DNA of 64,000 nt from Acidovorax sp. GW101-3H11 (GTDB lineage Bacteria > Pseudomonadota > Gammaproteobacteria > Burkholderiales > Burkholderiaceae_C), in assembly GCF_001633105.1 (NCBI RefSeq), contig NZ_LUKZ01000025.1, forward strand, positions 1 to 64,000. Reading direction: 5' to 3'. Positions within the stretch are counted from its first letter, which is position 1. Every line of letters begins with the position of its first letter. Of this stretch, positions 56,200 to 63,808 are shown one piece after another. The position numbers and the translations under genes were made by a program. The notes below the pieces were generated by a model that was given only the letters and a program-made list of their open reading frames with translations, ran no database searches and had not been told where the DNA came from.

Positions 56200-56423
56200 G
56201 CTGCTGGTGGGTTGATTGGGATGAATGTTTGGATGTGTTTTGGAGACTCCCCTTTGCGCCATTTGGCTGAACCCCATGCAACGCGTTGTCGCTTTTTGAC
56301 TGCCTGCAAAGGATCGGGAAGTGCGATTTGAAAGATACCGCTGCCCAACACCTGTGAGAAGGAGGCATGACATTTGTTGACGATCCGCGCCGCCGGAACA
56401 TGTCAAAGATGTGAAGGTAGCGG

Positions 56424-56570
56424 TCGCATCCCGAAGCGGAGGATGCAAGCTGAAGTGCAGCCCGCCCCGCATGTGCGGGCTTTCAGCTGTCCAAGACTTC
56501 AAAATTGATAGCTATCAGCGCTTATCCATAGCGCGGAAACGCCCAATTTGGCTCCAAACCCAGCAAGGCC
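56424..56570 (+). repeat. terminal module R8, no cassette behind it
   Basis: The last copy (GGAGGATGCAAGCTGAAGTG... to CCCAGCAAGGCC). It keeps the best hairpin AGCCCGC...GCGGGCT (56459-56481) followed by TTT, and the most perfect dispersed repeat (AAATTGATAGCTATCAGCGC). It looks like the ancestral unit; there is no RHS core after it. The rest of 56200-56656 holds nothing else that I can support. Confidence 0.8.
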
Positions 56571-56656
56571 AACCGGCCTGCCAGCACGCCGCGCATCCTT
56601 CCTCACACGCCCTGGCTCTGACCAGTCCCGGCTTGCCTGCCAAGCCCTGGTGCCCA

Positions 56657-57400
56657 CTAATCCTTCACCAGCGCCCACACCAGCGCCACCCCCGCCGCCA
56701 CCAGGTCGCCCGTGAATGAGCTGTCGGCAGCATCGCTGCTGCTGGTGAACGCGCGCTTTTGCCGCTCGCGCTCGGCACGGCTGCGGTCGCGTTCCAGGGC
56801 CACCAGGGCGTCGCCGATGTCCACCGAGGGGGTGGCGTGGGTGGTGCGCTCACTGCTGGCCTTGGCGTAGCCCTCCATGGCGCGCACCACGGCGTCGGGG
56901 TCGATGAGGGAGAACGCGGCGCGGCAGTAGGGGCAGGCGTGGTCCTTGCGGATGTCCACGGGAGCGCCGCAGCTGGTGCAGTAGATAGCGCCCACGCGTT
57001 TGGCCAGGTCGTCGATCTCGGGGCGCGTCATGTGGCGCACAAAGCCTTTTTCGACCATGAAGGACGAGAAGGTGCTGAAGCGGCCATGCAGGCGCCCGCA
57101 GCGGTAGATCATGTAGCGGCCGCTGCGCACCACGTCGAAGCCCTTGGCCAGGCTGGTGTTGCAGCGTGGGCAGGCCATGCGCTCTGCCAGGGGCTGGTGC
57201 TGGTCGGTGCGGTGTTCGTGCAGCAGGCGGAACAGCTCGACCACCGATTGGGGCGCGAGCTTGAGGTTTTCGTGCCGGTCAAACCACAGGCCCTGGCAGG
57301 CAAAACAGATGTCCAGCTCCAGCGTGTGCCCCTGGTTGCTGGTGAACCGGTGGGCCTCCATGGGCTGGCGGCAGGAGGGGCAGGACGGCAGAGAGTGCAT
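56657..57400 (-). CDS. zinc-ribbon (zf-TFIIB-type) protein
   Basis: A 247-residue cytoplasmic or membrane-anchored protein. The N-terminal CPSCRQPME...CFACQGLWFD (residues ~7-41) is the zf-TFIIB pair of CxxC knuckles, MACPRCNT is a second one, and CTSCGAPVDIRKDHACPYCR is a third. The C-terminal hydrophobic segment (VAAGVALVWALV, 233-244) may anchor it. The function is unknown; it probably binds nucleic acid or acts as a metal-dependent adaptor. Confidence 0.8.
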   Translation of the reverse strand: MHSLPSCPSCRQPMEAHRFTSNQGHTLELDICFACQGLWFDRHENLKLAPQSVVELFRLLHEHRTDQHQPLAERMACPRCNTSLAKGFDVVRSGRYMIYRCGRLHGRFSTFSSFMVEKGFVRHMTRPEIDDLAKRVGAIYCTSCGAPVDIRKDHACPYCRAAFSLIDPDAVVRAMEGYAKASSERTTHATPSVDIGDALVALERDRSRAERERQKRAFTSSSDAADSSFTGDLVAAGVALVWALVKD

Positions 57401-57551
57401 GGCGGCGGTGCCTGTAGGCGGCAGAGCGGGGATTGGCCCAAATGCTAACCCGGCGCAAGGCGGGCGGGCGCCGGGCGCATGACGCGCAGGTTCACGGCAA
57501 CGCCCTGCCCATCCACTAGCATTCGCGCCTCAACAACAAGGAACCAACCAG

Positions 57552-58838
57552 ATGGGATTCATGAACTGGCGCGCAAAAAGCGCCGATGTGCTGCAACAAG
57601 GCGGGGTGATTGCGCCCGACGAGCGGCTGCCCTGGCCGCAGACGGCGGTGATGGGGGTGCAGCACGTGATTGCGATGTTTGGGGCCACGGTGCTGGCGCC
57701 CATCCTGATGGGCTTTGACCCGAACGTGGCGATTTTGATGAGCGGCGTGGGCACGCTGATCTTCTTCCTGATCACCGGCGGCAAGGTGCCCAGTTACCTG
57801 GGGTCGAGCTTTGCGTTCATTGGCGTGGTGATTGCGGCCACAGGCTATGCGGGCCAGGGGCCCAATGCCAACATTGCCGTGGCGCTGGGCGGCATCATCG
57901 CGTGTGGTTTGCTCTACACGCTGATTGGCGCGCTGGTGCAGGCGGTGGGCACGGGCTGGATCGAGCGCTTCATGCCGCCCGTGGTCACGGGCTCGGTGGT
58001 GGCGGTGATCGGCCTGAACCTGGCGGGCATTCCCATCAAGAACATGGCGGCGAGCAACTTCGACAGCTGGATGCAGGTGGTGACCTTCGTGAGCGTGGGC
58101 CTGGTGGCCGTGCTCACGCGCGGCATGGTGCAGCGCCTGCTGATCCTGGTGGGGCTGATCGTGGCGAGCATCATCTACGCGGTGCTCACCAACGGCATGG
58201 GCCTGGGCAAGCCGATTGACTTCTCCATCCTGGCCAACGCCGCCTGGGTGGGCATGCCCAACTTCGCGGCGCCGGTGTTCGACGGCAACGCCATGCTGCT
58301 GATCGCCCCCGTGGCCATCATTCTCGTGGCCGAGAACCTGGGCCACATCAAGGCCGTGACGGCCATGACCGGCCGCGACCTGGACCGCTACATGGGCCGA
58401 GCGTTCATCGGCGACGGCGTGGCCACCATGGTCAGCGGCGGCGTGGGCGGCACGGGCGTGACCACCTATGCCGAGAACATCGGCGTGATGGCGGCGACCA
58501 AGATCTACTCCACCGCCGTGTTCTTCCTGGCGGGCGTGTTCGCGCTGGTGCTGGGCTTCAGCCCCAAGTTCGGCGCGCTGATCCAGACCATCCCGCTGCC
58601 GGTGATGGGCGGCGTCTCCATCGTGGTGTTCGGCCTGATCGCAGTGGCCGGCGCCAAGATCTGGGTGGACAACAAGGTGGACTTCTCGCAGAACAAGAAC
58701 CTGATCGTGGCGGCCATCACCCTCATCCTGGGCACGGGCGACTTCACGCTCAAGTTCGGCCAGTTCGCGCTGGGCGGCATCGGCACGGCCACCTTCGGCG
58801 CCATCCTGCTGTATGCCTTGCTCAATCGCAAAGGCTGA
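57552..58838 (+). CDS. uracil/xanthine permease (NCS2 family, UraA/RutG-like)
   Basis: A 428-residue inner-membrane nucleobase symporter with 14 hydrophobic segments. The signature motifs VPSYLGSSFAFIGVVIAAT, FMPPVVTGSVVAVIGLNLAG and the NAT/NCS2 loop MVSGGVGGTGVTTYAENIGV with the EN pair are present. The last fits the uracil group (UraA/UraD/RutG). It imports uracil or a related pyrimidine by proton symport. Confidence 0.9.
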   Translation: MGFMNWRAKSADVLQQGGVIAPDERLPWPQTAVMGVQHVIAMFGATVLAPILMGFDPNVAILMSGVGTLIFFLITGGKVPSYLGSSFAFIGVVIAATGYAGQGPNANIAVALGGIIACGLLYTLIGALVQAVGTGWIERFMPPVVTGSVVAVIGLNLAGIPIKNMAASNFDSWMQVVTFVSVGLVAVLTRGMVQRLLILVGLIVASIIYAVLTNGMGLGKPIDFSILANAAWVGMPNFAAPVFDGNAMLLIAPVAIILVAENLGHIKAVTAMTGRDLDRYMGRAFIGDGVATMVSGGVGGTGVTTYAENIGVMAATKIYSTAVFFLAGVFALVLGFSPKFGALIQTIPLPVMGGVSIVVFGLIAVAGAKIWVDNKVDFSQNKNLIVAAITLILGTGDFTLKFGQFALGGIGTATFGAILLYALLNRKG

Positions 58839-58849
58839 GCAAACTTGTA

Positions 58850-58861
58850 AGGGTTAACCCT
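58850..58861. promoter_or_regulatory. palindrome AGGGTTAACCCT before the CoA-transferase gene
   Basis: A perfect 12-bp palindrome, 12 bases after the permease stop, followed 39 bases later by a terminator-like hairpin. The same palindrome occurs at 60558-60569 before the periplasmic binding protein gene. Confidence 0.65.
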
Positions 58862-58900
58862 GAATCTGTAAGTTGCAACCGCTAGGATTTCGGTTTTGAC

Positions 58901-58938
58901 CGGGGCCTGCGCCATGCGGCGAGGCCCCTTTTGTTTTT
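58901..58938 (+). terminator. terminator-like hairpin in the CoA-transferase leader
   Basis: A stem of GGGGCC (58902-58907) with GGCCCC, plus an inner CGC/GCG, followed by TTTTGTTTTT. It ends 17 bases before the ATG at 58956. It may terminate permease transcription or act as an attenuator. Confidence 0.65.
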
Positions 58939-58955
58939 CTGCGGAGCCTGTTTCC

Positions 58956-60497
58956 ATGTCCCTGGCCGACCGGGTGCTCTACCCCGACTTTCTTTCCCGC
59001 ACGATGTCCGCCGACGAAGCGGCCGCCCTGATCCCCGCCGGTGCCCATGTGGGCATGAGCGGCTTCACCGGCGCAGGCTATCCCAAGGCCGTGCCCGGTG
59101 CGCTGGCGCGCCGCATCGAGAGCCTGAACGCGCAGGGCAAGGGGTTTCGCATCGGCCTGTGGACAGGTGCATCGACTGCACCGGAGCTCGACGGCGCGCT
59201 GGCCCAGGTCGACGGCATCGAGATGCGCCTGCCCTACCAGTCCGACCCCACGGTGCGCCGCCAGATCAATGCGGGCCATATGCAGTACGTGGACATCCAC
59301 CTGTCCCACGTGGCGCAGTTCGTGTGGTTCGGCTTCCTGGGCAAGCTGGACGTGGCCGTGGTCGAGGTGGCGGGCGTGCTGCCGGACGGTCGGCTGATCC
59401 CCTCGTCCTCGGTGGGCAACAACAAGACCTGGCTGGACCAGGCCGACAAGGTCATCCTGGAGGTCAATGCCTGGCACAACCCGCAGCTCGAGGGCATGCA
59501 CGACATCTACTACGGCACCGACCTGCCGCCACACCGCCGCCCCATCCCGATGACGCGGCCCGACGAGCGCATCGGCGAGCCCTACCTGCGCTGCGACCCC
59601 GCCAAGGTGATCGCCGTGGTGATGACCGACCAGCCCGACCGCAACAGCGTCTACGCCGCGCCCGACGACACGTCCAACCGCATCGCGGGCCACATCATCG
59701 AGTTCCTGCAGCACGAGGTGAAGAAGGGCCGGCTGCCCAAGGACCTGCTGCCGCTGCAGTCGGGCGTGGGCAACATCGCCAACGCGGTGCTCGCGGGGCT
59801 GAACAACGGCCCGTTCGAGAACCTCACGGCCTACACCGAGGTGCTGCAGGACGGCATGCTGGACATGCTGCGCTCGGGCACGCTGGCGAGCGCATCGGCC
59901 ACGGCGCTGTCGCTGAGCCCGGCGGCCATGCAGGACTTCAACGAGCGCATCGACTACTACAAGCAGCGCATCGTGCTGCGCCCGCAGGAGATCAGCAACC
60001 ACCCCGAGCTGATCCGCCGCATGGGCCTGATCGCGATGAACGGCATGATCGAGGCCGACATCTACGGCAACGTGAACAGCACGCACATCATGGGCTCGGC
60101 CATCATGAACGGCATTGGCGGTTCGGGCGACTTTGCGCGCAATGCCTACCTGTCGATCTTCATGACGCCCTCGCTGGCCAAGAACGGCAGCATCTCGTGC
60201 ATCGTGCCCATGGCCTCGCATGTGGACCACACCGAGCACGATGTGCAGATCCTCGTCACCGAACAGGGGTTGGCCGACCTGCGTGGGCACTCGCCCTCGC
60301 AGCGGGCCGAAATCATCATCGACCGCTGCGCACACCCCGACTTCCGCCCGGCCCTGCATGACTATGTGGCACGCGCCAAGCGTGGCGCCGTGGGCCAGCA
60401 CACGCCGCACCTGCTGAACGAGGCGCTGTCGTGGCACCAGCGGTATGTGGAGACGGGCAGCATGCGCGCCCCTGCCAACCCCGCCAACCCGGGGTAA
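58956..60497 (+). CDS. acetyl-CoA hydrolase / succinyl-CoA:acetate CoA-transferase family
   Basis: A 513-residue class I CoA-transferase-like protein. Family motifs seen are MSGFTGAGYPKAVPGAL (residues ~25-41), LPYQSDPTVRRQINAG, ILEVNAWHNPQLEGMHDIYY, and LVTEQGLADLRGHSPSQRA. This family (AarC/ScpC/Cat1) transfers CoA between succinyl-CoA or propionyl-CoA and acetate, or hydrolyses acetyl-CoA. ATG at 58956 follows a GGAG. The length (~500) fits. It may process acetate or propionate from catabolism; the nearby binding proteins could bring in the acids. Confidence 0.9.
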   Translation: MSLADRVLYPDFLSRTMSADEAAALIPAGAHVGMSGFTGAGYPKAVPGALARRIESLNAQGKGFRIGLWTGASTAPELDGALAQVDGIEMRLPYQSDPTVRRQINAGHMQYVDIHLSHVAQFVWFGFLGKLDVAVVEVAGVLPDGRLIPSSSVGNNKTWLDQADKVILEVNAWHNPQLEGMHDIYYGTDLPPHRRPIPMTRPDERIGEPYLRCDPAKVIAVVMTDQPDRNSVYAAPDDTSNRIAGHIIEFLQHEVKKGRLPKDLLPLQSGVGNIANAVLAGLNNGPFENLTAYTEVLQDGMLDMLRSGTLASASATALSLSPAAMQDFNERIDYYKQRIVLRPQEISNHPELIRRMGLIAMNGMIEADIYGNVNSTHIMGSAIMNGIGGSGDFARNAYLSIFMTPSLAKNGSISCIVPMASHVDHTEHDVQILVTEQGLADLRGHSPSQRAEIIIDRCAHPDFRPALHDYVARAKRGAVGQHTPHLLNEALSWHQRYVETGSMRAPANPANPG

Positions 60498-60557
60498 AGG
60501 TCGCCCCACGGCCCGCAGGCCTTTGACAGCCAAATGGCAGCTTGGGCAGATAAAATC

Positions 60558-60569
60558 AGGGTTAACCCT
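60558..60569. promoter_or_regulatory. palindrome AGGGTTAACCCT before the binding-protein gene
   Basis: A second perfect copy of the palindrome, in the CoA-transferase/binding-protein intergenic region, preceded by TAAAATC and followed 28 bases later by a hairpin with a T-run. Confidence 0.65.
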
Positions 60570-60597
60570 AGGTTTCACAACCTCCCCTGTTCAACAT

Positions 60598-60632
60598 CCA
60601 CCAGCCCCTGCCCCGGGGCTGGTGGCCTTTTT
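60598..60632 (+). terminator. terminator-like hairpin in the leader of the binding-protein gene
   Basis: An 11-bp perfect stem (CCACCAGCCCC / GGGGCTGGTGG) with a 6-base loop, followed by CCTTTTT. It ends 17 bases before the ATG at 60650. Same arrangement as for the CoA-transferase gene. Confidence 0.75.
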
Positions 60633-60649
60633 GTCTGCCCATTTTCACC

Positions 60650-61801
60650 ATGCAACGCCGTCAGTTCACCCAATCCCTCGTGGCCGCCAGCGCCGGCCTG
60701 CTGCTTGCCCCCTCGTCGCGCGCCGTGGGCGTGCAAGACCCCATGGACGCCAAGAGCGTGACCATTGGCTGCTCGCTGGGAACGACCGGCGCCCTGGCCA
60801 GCCTGGGCAAGGAACTCAAGCAGGGGCTGGACGCAGGCTTGGCCCAGGCCAACGCCAAGGGCATCCACGGCCGCGAGATCAAGCTGCTGGCCATGGACGA
60901 CGGCTACGACGCCGCGCGCTCCGAAGACAACGTGCGCAAGCTGATTGCCGATGCCAATGTGGTGTCGCTGATCTCCTGCATGGGCACGGCCAACAACCAG
61001 CGCATCCTGCCGATGGTGGACGAGGCGCAGATCCCCTACGTGGCCCCGCAAAGCGGCGCCACCTCGCTGCGCAAGGCCGAGTACCGCTCGGTGTTCCACG
61101 TGCGCGCCAGCTACACCGACGAGGCCCAGCGCCTGGCGCAAAAGCTGGTGTCCATGGGCATCACCGAGCTGGCCGTCGTGTACCAGGACACGGCCTTTGG
61201 CCGTGAATTTCTGGCCGATGTGAGCAAGGCCCTGGCCGCAGCGAAGCAGCCTGCGCCCAAGGCCTTCAAGCTCGACGCCCAAGGCGCGCAGGTGGCCGAT
61301 GTGGTGGGCAAGGCCGTGGCCGCCAAGCCCAATGCGGTGCTGCTGGGCACGGCGGGCGACATCACCGCCACCCTGGTCAACGAGTTCAAGAAGGTCTCGC
61401 CCAGCACGCCGCTGGCCGCCACCAGCGTGGCGCTGTCGGGTGACAACCTGCGCCAGCTGGGTGGCAAGGCATCGGGCATTGCGCTGTCGATGGTGCTGCC
61501 CGACGCGGCCCGCACGAGCTTTGCCGTGGTGCGCGACTACCAGAAGGCCATGCGCGCACTGGGCTACCAGGAGTTTTCGGCCCGCAGCTTTGAAGGCTAC
61601 GTGAACGCCCGCGTGCTGGCCGAGGGCCTGGAGCGCGCCGGCCGCGAGCTGACGCGCGCCAAGCTGCGCAACGCCCTCGCAGGCATCCGCAGCAATGACC
61701 TGGGCGGCCTGTCCATCGACTACGCAGGCGGCGCACCCTATGTGGGCTCGCGTTTTCTGGACCTGGGCGTGATGGGCGCCAACGGCCGCTTTATCGGCTG
61801 A
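60650..61801 (+). CDS. ABC-type periplasmic binding protein (LivJ/branched-chain type)
   Basis: A 383-residue periplasmic binding protein. The signal MQRRQFTQSLVAASAGLLLA (Tat-like RR) precedes the mature start KSVTIGCSLGTTGALASLGKE. The LivJ-type ligand domain (YVAPQSGATSLRKA, ARSFEGYVNARVLAEGLERA) continues to the end. No permease genes are adjacent, so it acts with transporter subunits elsewhere. It is about 50% identical by eye to the protein at 61844-62998; the two form a convergent pair. Confidence 0.9.
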   Translation: MQRRQFTQSLVAASAGLLLAPSSRAVGVQDPMDAKSVTIGCSLGTTGALASLGKELKQGLDAGLAQANAKGIHGREIKLLAMDDGYDAARSEDNVRKLIADANVVSLISCMGTANNQRILPMVDEAQIPYVAPQSGATSLRKAEYRSVFHVRASYTDEAQRLAQKLVSMGITELAVVYQDTAFGREFLADVSKALAAAKQPAPKAFKLDAQGAQVADVVGKAVAAKPNAVLLGTAGDITATLVNEFKKVSPSTPLAATSVALSGDNLRQLGGKASGIALSMVLPDAARTSFAVVRDYQKAMRALGYQEFSARSFEGYVNARVLAEGLERAGRELTRAKLRNALAGIRSNDLGGLSIDYAGGAPYVGSRFLDLGVMGANGRFIG

Positions 61802-61843
61802 CCCTGTGCCATGCCCGCCGCCAGGCGGGCCACGGCTGCAGCA

Positions 61844-62998
61844 TCAGCCCAGGAAACGGCCCGCGCCGTTGAGCACCCCGAGATCGATGAAGCGCGAGCC
61901 CACATAGGGCGACTGGCCGCTGTAATCGACCACAAAACCGCCCATGTCCCAGTTGCGGATACCCGCCAGCGCCGTGCGCAGCTTGGCGCGGCTGGGGTCC
62001 GAGCCCGCGCGCTCCAGGCCCTCGGCCAGCACGCGCATGTTGACGTAGGCCTCCAGGCTGCCCAGCGTGAAGTCCTGCTGGCCCTTGGTGCGCATGGCGG
62101 CCTGGTAGTCGCGCACCAGTTGCGTCTTGGCGCGGTTGGGGTCGGGCATGACCATGGTCACGGCAATGCCACTGCCCGCATCGCCCAGCTGCTTGAGGCC
62201 GTCGCTGGTCAGCGTCACGCTCACACCGGCCATCAGCACGCCTGGCACGGTTTTCTTGATGCCACGCACCAGCTCCACCGAGGCCGCGCCCGCCGTGGCC
62301 AACAGCACGGCGGCGGGGCGGGCCTCGGCCACCTTGGCCAGCACGTCGGCCAGGTTCTTGCCGTCGGTGGCCAGCGCGGCCTGCACGGTGGGTTGGATGT
62401 TCTGCTCGGCCAGCGAGCGCGTGGCGTCTTCCAGCATCTCGCGGCCGTAGCCGTTGTCCAGGTACACCACGCCGATGCCCTTGAGCCCCATGCCCGCCAG
62501 GCGCTGCACCAGGCGGCGCACTTCGTCGGTGTAGCTGGCGCGCACATGGAACACGTTGCGCCCGCCCTTGCGCAGCGACGACGCGCCCGTGAGCGGCGCC
62601 ACGTAAGGGATGCCCGCCTCTTCGATCAGCGGCAGGATGGCCGTGTTGTTGGGTGTGCCCACGCACGACAGCAGCGCAAAGGCGCTGCCCTGGCCGATCA
62701 TCTGCTTGACGTTGTCGGTGGTGCGCTGGGGCACGTAGCCGTCGTCCACCATGTTGAACTGCAGGGTGCGGCCATGCACGCCGCCGCGGCCGTTGATGTG
62801 CGCAAGCGCCGCTTCGGCACCCTGCTTGATGTCCTGCCCAAAACCCGCCAGCGGGCCGCTGAGCGCGGCCGAGCAGCCGATGGTCAGCGTCTTGCCGGTG
62901 ATGCCGCCCTCTTGCGCCCAGGCGTTGCGCATGAAGACAGGGGCAGCCAATGCGGCTGTGGTGTGGGAGGCAAGGGTGACAAACTGGCGACGCTGCAT
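61844..62998 (-). CDS. ABC-type periplasmic binding protein, paralogue of the preceding gene
   Basis: A 384-residue periplasmic binding protein with an N-terminal signal (MQRRQFVTLASHTTAALAAP) and mature start KTLTIGCSAALSGPLAGFGQ. It shares many stretches with the neighbour (VDDGYVP versus MDDGYDA; FHVRASYTDE; YVNMRVLAEGLERAG). Likely a duplicated receptor with a different ligand. It lies tail-to-tail with its paralogue, 42 bases between stops. Confidence 0.9.
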   Translation of the reverse strand: MQRRQFVTLASHTTAALAAPVFMRNAWAQEGGITGKTLTIGCSAALSGPLAGFGQDIKQGAEAALAHINGRGGVHGRTLQFNMVDDGYVPQRTTDNVKQMIGQGSAFALLSCVGTPNNTAILPLIEEAGIPYVAPLTGASSLRKGGRNVFHVRASYTDEVRRLVQRLAGMGLKGIGVVYLDNGYGREMLEDATRSLAEQNIQPTVQAALATDGKNLADVLAKVAEARPAAVLLATAGAASVELVRGIKKTVPGVLMAGVSVTLTSDGLKQLGDAGSGIAVTMVMPDPNRAKTQLVRDYQAAMRTKGQQDFTLGSLEAYVNMRVLAEGLERAGSDPSRAKLRTALAGIRNWDMGGFVVDYSGQSPYVGSRFIDLGVLNGAGRFLG

Positions 62999-63173
62999 GA
63001 TAGGAAACCGACTCCGGGAAAAAGCACAATGCACAACCCGGGCGTGCCGGTGAGACACTCACTGCACGCTGACCCGGCAAGCCGCCGACCCCCGGGGGAA
63101 CCCGGCATTCTATGGAGCCGAAGCGCCGCGCAGTAGTGTGCCGCCTCTACCCCGCCCCCTTTTTGAGATCACC

Positions 63174-63596
63174 ATGCCCATCTGGAAAAAGCCCATCGAT
63201 CTGGCCCTGCTGAAGGCCGCCAACCGCAACACCGCCGTAGAGCACCTGGGCATCGAATTTGTCGAGGTGGGTGACGACTTTCTGCGCGCCCGGGTGCCGG
63301 TGGACCACCGCACCGTCCAGCCTTTTGGCCTGCTGCACGGCGGCGTCAGCGTGGTGCTGGCCGAGTCCATGGGCTCCACCGGCGCCTACTACACCCTGCC
63401 CGAGGGCTACCGCGCCGTGGGCCTGGACATCAACGCCAACCACCTGCGCTCTGCCACCAGCGGCTGGGTGACCGGCACAGCCAAGCCTGTGCACATCGGC
63501 CGCACCACGCATGTGTGGCACATCGATCTGCACAACGAAGCGGGCGAGCTGACCTGTGTGTCGCGGCTGACGATGGCGATCCTCGCACCCCGGTAG
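63174..63596 (+). CDS. hotdog-fold thioesterase (PaaI/MenI-like)
   Basis: A 140-residue single-hotdog enzyme that hydrolyses an acyl- or aroyl-CoA. ATG at 63174 gives MPIWKKPIDLALLKAA. The active-site region QPFGLLHGGVSVVLAESMGS contains the conserved HGG and glutamate of PaaI/YbdB/MenI thioesterases. Tetramer fold expected; the substrate is likely an aroyl-CoA or 1,4-dihydroxy-2-naphthoyl-CoA, not settled by sequence. Confidence 0.9.
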   Translation: MPIWKKPIDLALLKAANRNTAVEHLGIEFVEVGDDFLRARVPVDHRTVQPFGLLHGGVSVVLAESMGSTGAYYTLPEGYRAVGLDINANHLRSATSGWVTGTAKPVHIGRTTHVWHIDLHNEAGELTCVSRLTMAILAPR

Positions 63597-63597
63597 A

Positions 63598-63728
63598 GGA
63601 CTTCCCCCTGAGCGGCTGCGCCGCTTCCCCCTTCTCTCTACGCGCTACGCGCTCCGGGAAGGGGGACACCGCCAGCGCGGCGGGGCGGCCCTTGCGCGGC
63701 GGTCCTGGCCTGGGGCGCGCCGGTTTCA
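63598..63728. repeat. dispersed repeat, family B (copy 2)
   Basis: Aligns with the reverse complement of 17615-17757; contains CCCCCTGAGCGGCTGCGCCG and GCGGCGGGGCGGCCCTTGCG. It fills the gap between the thioesterase gene and the dispersed repeat A5. Confidence 0.55.
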
Positions 63729-63739
63729 AACGGCTGGTG

Positions 63740-63808
63740 GAAATTTGAGTGAAATTGGCCGCCACCGCGCTACCACCATGCCTTGATAGCTATCTATTCA
63801 GTAGCATT
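63740..63808 (+). repeat. dispersed TGATAGCTATC-type repeat (copy A5)
   Basis: AAATTTGAGTGAAATTGGCC, GCCACCGCGCTACCACCATG, CCTTGATAGCTATCTATTCA. It overlaps the 3' end of the cobalamin adenosyltransferase gene and supplies its last three codons and stop. Confidence 0.85.

Noticed and set aside
45853-56570. Reading the repeated cassette modules as a CRISPR array or integron
   Set aside because: Units are ~1-2 kb with coding cores, there are no short spacers, no cas or integrase genes, and no attC-like sites; the modules contain a dispersed chromosomal repeat instead.
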